From: an uncultured Bacteroidales bacterium
GTDB taxonomy: Bacteria; Bacteroidota; Bacteroidia; Bacteroidales; UBA932
DNA length: 32,614 nucleotides
Reading direction: 5' to 3'
Assembly (NCBI GenBank): GCA_946410455.1
Contig: CAMKAJ010000027.1
Location: forward strand, 1-32,614
Shown here: positions 1-7,760 of the stretch, piece by piece
Layout: each line of letters begins with the position of its first letter
Numbering within the stretch: the first letter of the stretch is position 1
Notes under the pieces: generated by a model
The model's database searches: none
Told to the model about the DNA's origin: nothing
The model's input: only the letters and a program-made list of their open reading frames with translations
Made by a program: the position numbers and the translations under genes

Positions 1-243
1 CCTGTACGCGCAGTAAAGATAATTCCGGAACGGAAAGATGGCTGGGAAAGGACTGTGAGAGGTCTGGCAGTCCTTTCGGAGGCGGGTTCTGGCGTTTCCG
101 AGCTGAAAAGTGGCTGGGAAAGGACTGTGAGAGGTCTGGGAGTCCTTTCCCGGACAGTGTCAACTGCAGAAGTTCCCATCAAGGAACCTAAACCACGAGA
201 TGCACCTGAGCCTACTCCCATTGATTTCGTGGCAGGAATCTAG
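1..243 (+). CDS. 3' end of an unrecognised gene with a 24-residue in-frame repeat
   Basis: An open frame enters from the window edge and stops with TAG at 241-243, giving 80 residues. I do not recognise the family. The peptide contains GWERTVRGL(A/G)VLS twice, 24 residues apart, because the DNA repeats with a 72-base period. The tail is proline- and acid-rich (KEPKPRDAPEPTPIDF). The frame is supported by a faint match: the segment K-S-G-W-E-R-T-V-R-G aligns, in the same codon phase, with the palindromic insert peptides in ThiL and FolP. The gene converges on the GntR-type gene, with 108 bases between that hold only a weak GC-rich hairpin. It could be non-coding repeat DNA that happens to be open; the start lies outside the window. 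Confidence 0.4.
   Translation, partial: PVRAVKIIPERKDGWERTVRGLAVLSEAGSGVSELKSGWERTVRGLGVLSRTVSTAEVPIKEPKPRDAPEPTPIDFVAGI
38..150 (+). repeat. Two copies of a ~41-base hairpin-forming direct repeat, 72-base period
   Basis: Bases 38-79 and 110-150 are almost identical. Each holds AAAGGACTG, a 12-base loop, and its complement CAGTCCTTT (47-76). In the second copy (119-148) the innermost pair is lost. The spacer between the hairpins is 42 bases and contains GCTGAAAAGTGGCTG, which resembles the conserved spacer of the thiL and folP elements. Confidence 0.8.
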
Positions 244-351
244 AACCTCCCGCTGCCCGGACGTGAGGAACCGCCATGCTGCCGCGTTAAATACGGCCTC
301 TCTTCTAATGCGCAGGAGCGGGTGGGGCGTAAACTGCGTTAGCAACCTCCG

Positions 352-1368
352 TTAGAAGGTGCGGCGGCGGGTGAGGCGGAAGGGGCAGTGGAGTTTCTGG
401 AGGGATTTCTGGAGGATCATTTCGGCGGCGAGCTCTCCCATCTGGCGGAAGTCGGCAGATACGGTGGTTAGGCCGCCGAGGACTAACTCGTTCATGTCGA
501 ACTCGTTATAGGAGATAATGCGCACATCGTCTCCTACGCGTAGCTTGCACCCCTGAATTTTGTGGGTAAGCTGTACAAGGCCGGCGTCCAGCTGCGAGTT
601 AAGCACCAGGAAGGTATCTCCGGCGCAAATATCGTCCGGGGCCTTGCTTAAGAATTCTACAGGAATACCATGGAAAGAGCAGAAACGCGCCACACCCTTG
701 CAAATCTCGCCTCCATAAAGAGATTCAGGCAAGGTAATTACTCGCAGGCGGTCAATCCCTGCGGCCTCAAGGCCCTGCGTCAACCCTTCGCAAATGTCGT
801 TCTCGAAGTCCTGGTAAACTGCCCCGAAGCGCCCGGAGATTCCTGGCTGAAGGCGGTCCAGCATAATGAGCTTGCGGAAGGGAATGCGCCCCAGCTGCTT
901 GACGGCCCGGCGCTGCACCTCCTCAGAGAGAGGGAAATGAGGCGCAACAACATAATAGTCAAAGCGGTCCAGATTGCTGTCCAGGTAATACTCAAACAAA
1001 TCTATGCTCTGGTTGTGGGTAAGGATTGTTACCTCTGCCCGGCCACCCAGGTACTCCGAGAATGAATTGAACAGTATCTGTTTGTAAATAGACAATTTAT
1101 CAAAGATCACCAGCACCTGGGGCCGAGTATTTGCACTCAAGTCGGAAGCAAAGAAACCGCGCCCCTGCCGGGGTGTAATTATGCCTCTATCTACCAGAAT
1201 TCCGTAGGCCTTCTTTACGGTCTCCCTGGAAATCTGAAGCTCGGCCGCCAGCTCATTCATAGAGGGCAGTTGTTCGCCGGCCTTGAGGCTCCCGTCGTAC
1301 AGGGCCCTTTCTGTTTGCTCTATAAGTTGCTTATAGATAGAGTCTTTACTGTCCAGATTGTACTTCAT
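352..1368 (-). CDS. GntR-type transcriptional regulator with periplasmic-binding-protein-like sensor domain
   Basis: A 338-residue regulator. Residues 5-75 form a GntR winged helix (SIYKQLIEQTERAL, then QLPSMNELAAELQISRETV, then RGIITPRQGRGFF). Residues 83-330 look like a LacI/periplasmic-binding-protein sensor fold, as in AraR-type regulators; this is inferred from layout. Its ATG overlaps the TGA of the GH20 gene as ATGA, so it is the last gene of the PUL operon and is probably translationally coupled to it. It lacks an obvious promoter of its own. A TGTAC-N4-GTACA palindrome at the susC promoter is a candidate operator, which would give autoregulation. The ligand is unknown; a sugar released by this locus is the simplest guess. 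Confidence 0.85.
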   Translation of the reverse strand: MKYNLDSKDSIYKQLIEQTERALYDGSLKAGEQLPSMNELAAELQISRETVKKAYGILVDRGIITPRQGRGFFASDLSANTRPQVLVIFDKLSIYKQILFNSFSEYLGGRAEVTILTHNQSIDLFEYYLDSNLDRFDYYVVAPHFPLSEEVQRRAVKQLGRIPFRKLIMLDRLQPGISGRFGAVYQDFENDICEGLTQGLEAAGIDRLRVITLPESLYGGEICKGVARFCSFHGIPVEFLSKAPDDICAGDTFLVLNSQLDAGLVQLTHKIQGCKLRVGDDVRIISYNEFDMNELVLGGLTTVSADFRQMGELAAEMILQKSLQKLHCPFRLTRRRTF

Positions 1369-2918
1369 CGCAGAGAAGAATTAGATTGTTTGTAGGCCTC
1401 AAGCTGCTCAAAGCGCTGAAAACCGCTGCGGGCCAGCTCCGATTCTGTATCGAGGTCGAAAGTAGTATAATAGCGCTCTCGAAAGCGTCCGCACAGCTCC
1501 GCCGCCCGTTCCCTAAAACCACAAAAGTCCTTTGCTTCTGCAGGACTCCAACCAGTCTCTGCAATTGCAAACAGACGAGGGTAGAGCATGTACTCGGCAT
1601 GCTCCGGAGTGGGAATATATTCGCACCAGAGATTCCCCTGAAGGCCCAGAATGTGACTCTCGTCCATGCCCGGCGCGATGGGCTCGTAGCCATAGCAGAA
1701 GCGGAGCGAAACAAGTTCGCCGCAGGCTGCCGGCTCCTTGCGTATAAGGTCTTGATAATAATTGAGATAGCAATGGGTACTGGGGCTTAGGATAACATCT
1801 CTTCCGGCTGCAGAACCCCTCACGCCGCCGCTTATTCCGCGCCACGACATGATTACTGCCTCGCGGGAAAGGCCGCTGTCGAGTATCTCGTCCCATCCTA
1901 TGGCTCGGCGCCCGTGGCTCCGCAGGTATCCTTCCACTCTGCGCATCAGGTAGCCCTGAAGCTCATGTACATCGCTGAATCCCTCCTCCTCCATGCGCCG
2001 GCGGCAGTTTACGCACTCCTTCCAGTCTTTCATCACAGCCTCGTCGCCTCCTATGTGAATAAATTCCGAGGGGAAGATGTCCATGACCTCGTCCAGAACG
2101 GCCCGCAGGAGCTCAAACGTGCCCTCGTTCCCGGGACATAGGTCCCAGGCAAAACTTCTGGGCCGCCCGTCGGGCCCCACGCATGCAATCGAGGGATACA
2201 CGCGATTGACCTCCATGCTGTGCCCCGGCATCTCGATTTCCGGAATAACGGTGACAAAGCGCTCTGCTGCGTAACTTACCAGTTCGCGCAGCTCGGCAGC
2301 CGTATAGAATCCGCCGTAAGCACCTTCTACATAAGCGTTTGCGAACGGATAACCCGCGCGCTCCCAGTCAAAGTAGCTCTTGCCTATGCGCCATGCGGCT
2401 GAATCTGCAAGTGCCGGATAGGCTGGGACTTGCAGTCGCCATCCGGCGGCGTCGGTAAGGTGAAGGTGGAGGACGTTAAGCTTAATCTGCGCCATAGCGT
2501 CCACCTGCTTCTTGAGGAAGTCCAGCCCCTTGAAGCTGCGCGATTCGTCTATCATGAGCCCCCGGTGTCGGAAGCGGGGGTAATCCAGAATGCTGCAGCA
2601 GCGAAGGGTGTCGTCGGCGGCCATTAGCTGCTCCAGAGTGGTGCGGGCGCGGAATGCCCCTTCCTCGCTAAGAGCCTCTATCTTAATGCCTTTGGGCTTG
2701 ATGCTGAGGCGGTATGCCTCGCGCCGGGCAAAGTCGGGAAGTGCCGCAAGCTGCTTGTTGAATCGCCGGCGGCCAATCTCGATCTTTACTTTCTGCGGCC
2801 GGCTGCAGTAACCTGCAGATTCGGAGTATCGAACCGGCGCCGGGATGATCGCAGGACCCTCTGCCCGAGCGCTAAAGCTCAGGCACAAAAGACTCAGTAT
2901 GAGCAGCTTAGCCTTCAT
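1365..2918 (-). CDS. GH20 beta-N-acetylhexosaminidase, exported
   Basis: A 517-residue enzyme with an N-terminal signal peptide (cleavage near SARA-EG). A GH20 N-terminal domain (about 20-115) is followed by the catalytic TIM barrel (about 118-480), which includes YPRFRHRGLMIDESR, NVLHLHLTDAAGWR and PEIEMPGH. The motif HIGGDEA carries the catalytic pair D292-E293 for substrate-assisted cleavage of terminal beta-GlcNAc/GalNAc. The start was placed at 2918: upstream in-frame sequence is the antisense-phase shadow of the neighbouring gene, and this ATG overlaps that gene's TGA (ATGA). It is the sixth gene of the PUL operon, and its own stop overlaps the regulator's ATG. Location is probably periplasmic, since no lipobox cysteine is seen. 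Confidence 0.93.
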   Translation of the reverse strand: MKAKLLILSLLCLSFSARAEGPAIIPAPVRYSESAGYCSRPQKVKIEIGRRRFNKQLAALPDFARREAYRLSIKPKGIKIEALSEEGAFRARTTLEQLMAADDTLRCCSILDYPRFRHRGLMIDESRSFKGLDFLKKQVDAMAQIKLNVLHLHLTDAAGWRLQVPAYPALADSAAWRIGKSYFDWERAGYPFANAYVEGAYGGFYTAAELRELVSYAAERFVTVIPEIEMPGHSMEVNRVYPSIACVGPDGRPRSFAWDLCPGNEGTFELLRAVLDEVMDIFPSEFIHIGGDEAVMKDWKECVNCRRRMEEEGFSDVHELQGYLMRRVEGYLRSHGRRAIGWDEILDSGLSREAVIMSWRGISGGVRGSAAGRDVILSPSTHCYLNYYQDLIRKEPAACGELVSLRFCYGYEPIAPGMDESHILGLQGNLWCEYIPTPEHAEYMLYPRLFAIAETGWSPAEAKDFCGFRERAAELCGRFRERYYTTFDLDTESELARSGFQRFEQLEAYKQSNSSLR

Positions 2919-5900
2919 CGTTTCTCGAATATCAGCAGCGCTACGCCGTTCTGTCCGAGCCGCACGGAGTTGCCTCGTACGCTGGCGTCGTCTATGGTGC
3001 GGCTGGCCGTAAGGACATACCCCGGAACGTCTATCTTTGCGCTGATCCTCCCGGGCAGCAGGGAAGTTGCCACAATAGCCATCTGGCTGCCGTTGCTGTA
3101 GCTCCGCGCTATTACGTCGGGATTGCTGCAGCTGAAGCCGTCCGTAGCAGTGTAGCGCCCCTCGAGCAGCAGCTGAGGGAACTCCAGGCGCAGGGCGTTG
3201 ACTTTGGCTAGATATGCCTGGTACACAGGAGTTTCGTCTATCAGGCCACGGCAGCGGAATACTTCTATATCGTTGCGCAGTCCCTTGAGCAGGGTGTTTG
3301 CAACGCGGCGCGGAACGTCGTTGTCGTCGCGCACGCAGCGGTCGCTCCAAATCACCTCGGGGAAGGTGTAGCGGAACCATTCGGGGAAGCTCTCGGGCAG
3401 GGCGGTGAATTCCACAATGTGCACAAAATCACAGAATTGCGAGGTGCAGTCGCTGAGCCACTCGGTGCCCAGTGCGAACTCCGGGTTGCGCGCCTTGATG
3501 TGGTCGCGTATCTCTTTGAGCGCCTCTGCCTTGTACCGTCCGGTGTATATATCCTGCACGGGATACTCGCGGGAGAGGTCCCAATTGGGGAACTCCTCGG
3601 CTACTCCCAGCTGGTCGTAGAACACTGCGTCGGCCCCATAGTCCATGGCCCTGTCGGCCCATGCAACGAGCTGGTCGCGCCAGAGACGCTTGCTCATATC
3701 GGCAATCACGAAGGTGCGCGAGTCGTAGTAGCCGAGTGTGGTGCCCTCGCCGGTAAACTTGTAGTGCTCGGTGAATTCGCGGCCGGTGTTGTCTTTGTTG
3801 GCCACTTTGGAGCCACCGCCGTTGCGGTAGAAATCGCTCTCTACATCTATCAGGCGGCCGTTGTAGTAGAGCAGCAGCCGTCCTCCACGGGCGCGATAGT
3901 CCGCGATGGCCTGCTTCCAGGCGGCCTCTCCGCCCTGGCTGTCGTCTATGGTGTAATTGGGGTAGCCGTTGTCCATGCCCTCTTTCCACCAGCCGAATGC
4001 CAGCACCGCGTTGCAGCCCACGCTCTTGCCCACGTCGGCTATATGCCCGGGGAGGTCGGTGTAGCTGCGCAGGTACTCGCCGTACTGATGTTTGAAGATG
4101 ATTCGCTGCCAGCCGGTCATGCGCTGCACCCATTGGGGGACGGGGGCGTGATGCCACCAGCTGTCGGCCCAGCGGCGATAGATGCGGCAGGTCTGCGTCC
4201 AGTCGCCCGTGTAGGGGACCACCACGCTGGCCTCGTTGCTCCAGCTCTCGCCGCACATGGCGTTGGGGTAGCGATAGAATCCGGCTTCGAGATGTTTGAA
4301 GTCCTCCGTTACGTGGCCGATGGGGGATTGCTCGCCGGACGGCAACTCCCGGTCTAGCTGGTCGCCATCCGGGTAGGCCCGCAGGCCGTGCCAGGTCTGC
4401 TGCAAGCTTGTGTCGTGCGAGCCGAAGTACAGGCCGTCCTGCGGCCCAACGAAGGCAAAGCAGTTGGCAGCTGCGTTGCGCGGATACTGCAGGTCGTACT
4501 GGCGGAACTTCTGCGCCGGTGTCATATACAGCGCCCGCGTATCTACGTTGGCGATTTTGTGCACCGGGTTGGGGAAAATCTGCCCTCCGGTATGAGTGGT
4601 GAGCAGTTGGTAGTCCTGCGGCAGCTGCAGCTTACCAATCAGCGGGTATTGCAGCTCGCGGATGATGGTGTGCGGTTCGTTGTTGCGGAGCTCGGCGGCA
4701 AAACGGGCCTGGCCGTTCTCTGTCCAGATCTTAAGATGAAGCTCGAAGGCCTTGCCTCCCAGCGAGTTGTAGTCGAGCCGTACAGTGTCGCCCTGCTCGG
4801 TCACTACGGGTTTGCAGTCAGATGCTTTGATTTCTATTTCTTTGCGCTCGGGGGTGTTGTAATACAAGCGCCACAGGGGAGAGCCTCCCGCGTAATTGCG
4901 TCCCTCGTAAGAGAGTTCTGTGAGGCGTCCGTTCTCGTGGTCTATTTGCACCCGCAGCCGGGAGTTGTTGATTGCAGCTTCGCGGTTGCTGAGAATGAAT
5001 TCGCAGATGTCGTTGTACAGCGCACGGTCTTCCGGCAGGGGAGACTCGGCCAGCTGGGTGAGGGCGTTGGAACCGCTGTACAGGGCGATGGAGCGGCGCC
5101 CAAGGAATCCGGCATTGCGGTACTGTAGCATATAGTGGCGCACTCGCTCCTGGAGGGCCGGCACGTCTTCTGCCGAGAAAATAAGCTTCCCGTCGCCGTC
5201 GGGGCCCTTTTTGCCATCCGTCATCTGGGCGGCAACGGCGCTGTATTCAAACTCCAGCTCCATGCCGCTCATGTCGGCGTCTTTTATTGCCTGAATGGTC
5301 TTGGCGAATGGGTGCCGACCCTCGCTTTTGAGGTCCCAGTACCAGTTGGGCTGCATCCAGGCCTGGTCTATGCCCAGTTGCTTCCAATATTTATAGCCCG
5401 GACCCATGTGATAGGGGATCCAGTAGAGACCCTGCCCGGCAGCGTGGCAGTATTCGGCGAGTGCCGGGGCTATCTGCTCCCAGTTTTTGTAGCGGCAGTT
5501 TACATCTATGTCGTAGGGCAGATATATTTCTTCCGAGGTGATGTAGAATCCTGCAAGCTCCAGATATCGAGGATTAAGCTTGCGGAACATTTTGCGGGCG
5601 GTATCTATGTACCAGCGCAGAGCGGCGAGGCGGTCTTCTACCTTTGCAAAGTCCAGATTATCTCCCCAATAGGCTGTAGAAGATTTCTTGTCGGAGAAAG
5701 TCTTGAACATTATGGCGTCCGGGATGCCGATTATCACGCCGCGTTTGTGCTGCGGGGCACCGATGCGGGCGGCCGTTTGTGCGCAGGCCTTCTCCAGCTC
5801 ACTCACGCATCCTTTCTTGCCCAGCCAAAGCTGAAGCTGGTATTGCCATTCTCTTTTGGTGGCAGATTCTCCTGGCCCCAGCACGAAGGTCTTCTTGTGC

Positions 5901-6166
5901 ATCCAATCACTTCCTTCCAGAAAGAGGAAGGCCTCAAAGAGCCAGCTCTCGCGCCCGTCCGGCGCCTTCCAGCTCACATGCGGGGCAAAGCGTTCCGCAT
6001 CCCAGAGCTGAGGCTCCCGGTGCCAATACCCAACAAGGCTCACATCTCTGTAGGTGTGCGGCTGTCCTTCGGCGGGTTTGGGCCTGCCGCACGCATCCTG
6101 CATCATTATCGCCGCCAGGAGCGTAATCAGTAAAATTTTGGTTCTCAATGCTTTATGTATCTCCAT
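2915..6166 (-). CDS. DUF4855-DUF6259 two-domain lipoprotein, putative glycosidase
   Basis: A 1083-residue lipoprotein with hydrophobic residues 10-22 and a lipobox ending at C26 (MQDAC). Residues about 45-400 match the DUF4855 pattern (PHVSW, YLELAGFYITSEE, WIPYHMGPGYKYW, ALYSGSNAL). This part is clearly paralogous to the next gene upstream. Residues about 410-1083 look like DUF6259: a beta-rich region, then a barrel-like part with FGWWKEGMDNGYP, RLLLYYNGRLID, ADAVFYDQLG and LGTEWLSD. The acids in YDQLG and GTEW are candidate catalytic residues by analogy with TIM-barrel glycosidases; that is inference. It lies in the PUL operon before GH20. A 12-base-pair inverted repeat covers its start codon. 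Domain names are from memory; the activity is unknown to me. Confidence 0.8.
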   Translation of the reverse strand: MEIHKALRTKILLITLLAAIMMQDACGRPKPAEGQPHTYRDVSLVGYWHREPQLWDAERFAPHVSWKAPDGRESWLFEAFLFLEGSDWMHKKTFVLGPGESATKREWQYQLQLWLGKKGCVSELEKACAQTAARIGAPQHKRGVIIGIPDAIMFKTFSDKKSSTAYWGDNLDFAKVEDRLAALRWYIDTARKMFRKLNPRYLELAGFYITSEEIYLPYDIDVNCRYKNWEQIAPALAEYCHAAGQGLYWIPYHMGPGYKYWKQLGIDQAWMQPNWYWDLKSEGRHPFAKTIQAIKDADMSGMELEFEYSAVAAQMTDGKKGPDGDGKLIFSAEDVPALQERVRHYMLQYRNAGFLGRRSIALYSGSNALTQLAESPLPEDRALYNDICEFILSNREAAINNSRLRVQIDHENGRLTELSYEGRNYAGGSPLWRLYYNTPERKEIEIKASDCKPVVTEQGDTVRLDYNSLGGKAFELHLKIWTENGQARFAAELRNNEPHTIIRELQYPLIGKLQLPQDYQLLTTHTGGQIFPNPVHKIANVDTRALYMTPAQKFRQYDLQYPRNAAANCFAFVGPQDGLYFGSHDTSLQQTWHGLRAYPDGDQLDRELPSGEQSPIGHVTEDFKHLEAGFYRYPNAMCGESWSNEASVVVPYTGDWTQTCRIYRRWADSWWHHAPVPQWVQRMTGWQRIIFKHQYGEYLRSYTDLPGHIADVGKSVGCNAVLAFGWWKEGMDNGYPNYTIDDSQGGEAAWKQAIADYRARGGRLLLYYNGRLIDVESDFYRNGGGSKVANKDNTGREFTEHYKFTGEGTTLGYYDSRTFVIADMSKRLWRDQLVAWADRAMDYGADAVFYDQLGVAEEFPNWDLSREYPVQDIYTGRYKAEALKEIRDHIKARNPEFALGTEWLSDCTSQFCDFVHIVEFTALPESFPEWFRYTFPEVIWSDRCVRDDNDVPRRVANTLLKGLRNDIEVFRCRGLIDETPVYQAYLAKVNALRLEFPQLLLEGRYTATDGFSCSNPDVIARSYSNGSQMAIVATSLLPGRISAKIDVPGYVLTASRTIDDASVRGNSVRLGQNGVALLIFEKR

Positions 6167-6191
6167 GGTGTTAAAACTTCACCATGGAGAT
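6159..6191 (-). promoter_or_regulatory. Perfect 12-bp inverted repeat enclosing the start codon of the DUF4855-DUF6259 gene
   Basis: ATCTCCATGGTG (6159-6170) and CACCATGGAGAT (6180-6191) pair perfectly around a 9-base loop. On the mRNA strand the downstream arm contains the annotated ATG (6166-6164). The upstream arm contains another ATG that opens a four-codon frame, M-V-K-F-stop. The hairpin would hide the start in the transcript. It occupies nearly all of the 36-base gap between the two DUF4855 genes. Confidence 0.7.
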
Positions 6192-6202
6192 TTTTTAAAC
6201 AG

Positions 6203-7759
6203 TTAATAATCAATACGTTGCGTTTTATGGCTGGGCGCACGGACCCACGTACGGCCACTAGAGCGGGCGCCAGTAATGTACCTGCAAAGCTCAAGGTACA
6301 TCTGCCGGTCTTCTTCCAGCGGGGAGGTGGCAAGCTGGTACAGGGCGTTGGAGCCGGAGTACAAGGCCAGTCGTGATTTGCCGTAAAGTCCGGCATTTTT
6401 AAAAGCACTCATGTACTCCCGGAAGCGGGCCCTGAGCGACGGCACGTCCTTCAGAGTAAAAACATACCTTCCGGCAGCGTCCGGTCCCATGATTCCTGGA
6501 ATCTCCATAACAGACTGTACCATAGAGTATTCGAACTCCAGCTCCATACCCATTCCAAGCCCTTCAAGTGTCCCTGTGCTGCTGGCTATAGGCTTCTCGT
6601 TGTTGTAATCCCAGTAACGGCCAGGCTGCAGCCAGGCGTAAGAAATACCCAAATTTTTCCATACCGAAGTGCCGTCTGCATTGAGGTAGGGAATCCAGTA
6701 CAGGCCCTCGTTGCGAGCATCAAGGAATTCACCTATCTTGGGCAGTATCCTGTCCCAGCGCTTGTAAGCGTAGTTCCATCCTTCAGGGCTGGAAACAAGT
6801 TCCTCAGACAAAATGTAGAAGCCGCCCAGCTCCAGATACTGGCAGCCGAGAGCGGCAAACTTCTGACGCACCAGGTCTATGTACCACTGCAGTGCGGCAA
6901 TTTGGTCGTCTATAGAGGAGAAGTCCAGTTGCTTACCCTCCAGTGCGCCCCAGTACCGGGTAGAGGAGCTTTTGTCGCTGTAGGTCTCAAACATCACCGG
7001 GTCGGGCATAACCATTACTGCGTACCTTTTGGGAGCAGGTCCGCCTATGCTCCGGGCGGCCTCTCCAATTGCTTTGTCCAGCTCGGAGAAGGCCCCGCCG
7101 GGTCCTGCCCAATACTCGGCCAGGTCTTCCCAGGACTGCTTGTCTGCAGAGGGTCTTCCGTTGGCGTTGATGCCATAATTCTTGCCCTGAAAATCAATGC
7201 CGGTAATAGCAAGGAAGGCTTCGAACAACCAATGCTCACCGTCGGAATCGGTGTAAGAAACATGCGGGGCAAAGCGCTGCGCATCCCAGGTGGCGGGTAC
7301 GCTGAACCAGTAATTGGAATTAGGGGTTCCGCCTCCGGTGCAGAGGGTAATATCGGCAAAGAACGGCGCTCCGTCGCGTCCCTCCTCGAAGGTGTACAGC
7401 TCTCCCGCCTCTACCGAGGTAACAAAGTCGAGGTACTCAACTTTAGAATGCTTACTGCCTTGTACTCCAACGCCGTACACAGTGTAGCGCGTGCCTGATT
7501 CCAGGCCGCCGAGCACTGCCCGGCCGTGCTCCACTTTGCTCCCGTTGCGAACAAGCTCTTCTGCAGAAGGAGCGTTAGATGAGACCATCACGAACACCTC
7601 ATCGGTATTCAGGCTCTCTACAAGAACAGTAACAGAGTGGTGACTGATCTCTCCAATGCTCAGTTTGATGGCCGGATTCCCGACATACTGCGGCTTGTCC
7701 TTGTCGCATGCAAGGAGTACAAATAAGCAAAACAGCAGTGCCGGGAACCTCAGCCTCAT
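6203..7759 (-). CDS. Fn3-like plus DUF4855 surface lipoprotein
   Basis: A 518-residue lipoprotein with lipobox LLAC at C18. Residues about 25-112 look like an Fn3-type module (IGEISHHSVTVLVESL, then LESGTRYTVYGVGVQG). Residues about 125-500 are DUF4855: PATWDAQRFAPHVSYTD, WGALEGKQLDF, YLELGGFYILSEE, GLYWIPYLN, MGMELEFEYSM and ALYSGSNALYQLATSPLEED. It aligns along its length with the N-terminal half of the next gene, so the two are paralogs and probably a tandem duplication. The start at 7759 was chosen because it begins the signal peptide and lies one base after the upstream stop; an in-frame ATG 17 codons earlier would put charged residues first. The function may be a glycan hydrolase or binding protein. 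Confidence 0.82.
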   Translation of the reverse strand: MRLRFPALLFCLFVLLACDKDKPQYVGNPAIKLSIGEISHHSVTVLVESLNTDEVFVMVSSNAPSAEELVRNGSKVEHGRAVLGGLESGTRYTVYGVGVQGSKHSKVEYLDFVTSVEAGELYTFEEGRDGAPFFADITLCTGGGTPNSNYWFSVPATWDAQRFAPHVSYTDSDGEHWLFEAFLAITGIDFQGKNYGINANGRPSADKQSWEDLAEYWAGPGGAFSELDKAIGEAARSIGGPAPKRYAVMVMPDPVMFETYSDKSSSTRYWGALEGKQLDFSSIDDQIAALQWYIDLVRQKFAALGCQYLELGGFYILSEELVSSPEGWNYAYKRWDRILPKIGEFLDARNEGLYWIPYLNADGTSVWKNLGISYAWLQPGRYWDYNNEKPIASSTGTLEGLGMGMELEFEYSMVQSVMEIPGIMGPDAAGRYVFTLKDVPSLRARFREYMSAFKNAGLYGKSRLALYSGSNALYQLATSPLEEDRQMYLELCRYITGARSSGRTWVRAPSHKTQRIDY

Positions 7760-7760
7760 A

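Noticed and set aside
38..150. CRISPR array
   Set aside because: Only two copies, the unit forms an open reading frame with a 24-codon period, and no cas genes are present.
2919..3380. N-terminal extension of the GH20 frame by about 154 codons
   Set aside because: The extension lies wholly within the neighbouring gene in another frame and has no signal peptide; the ATG at 2918 begins a good signal peptide.
3419..6133. Long plus-strand open frames (3419-4357, 5135-6133) opposite the DUF4855-DUF6259 gene
   Set aside because: They mirror codon phase of the minus-strand gene in high-GC DNA, lack family motifs, and the minus-strand protein has clear domain motifs.
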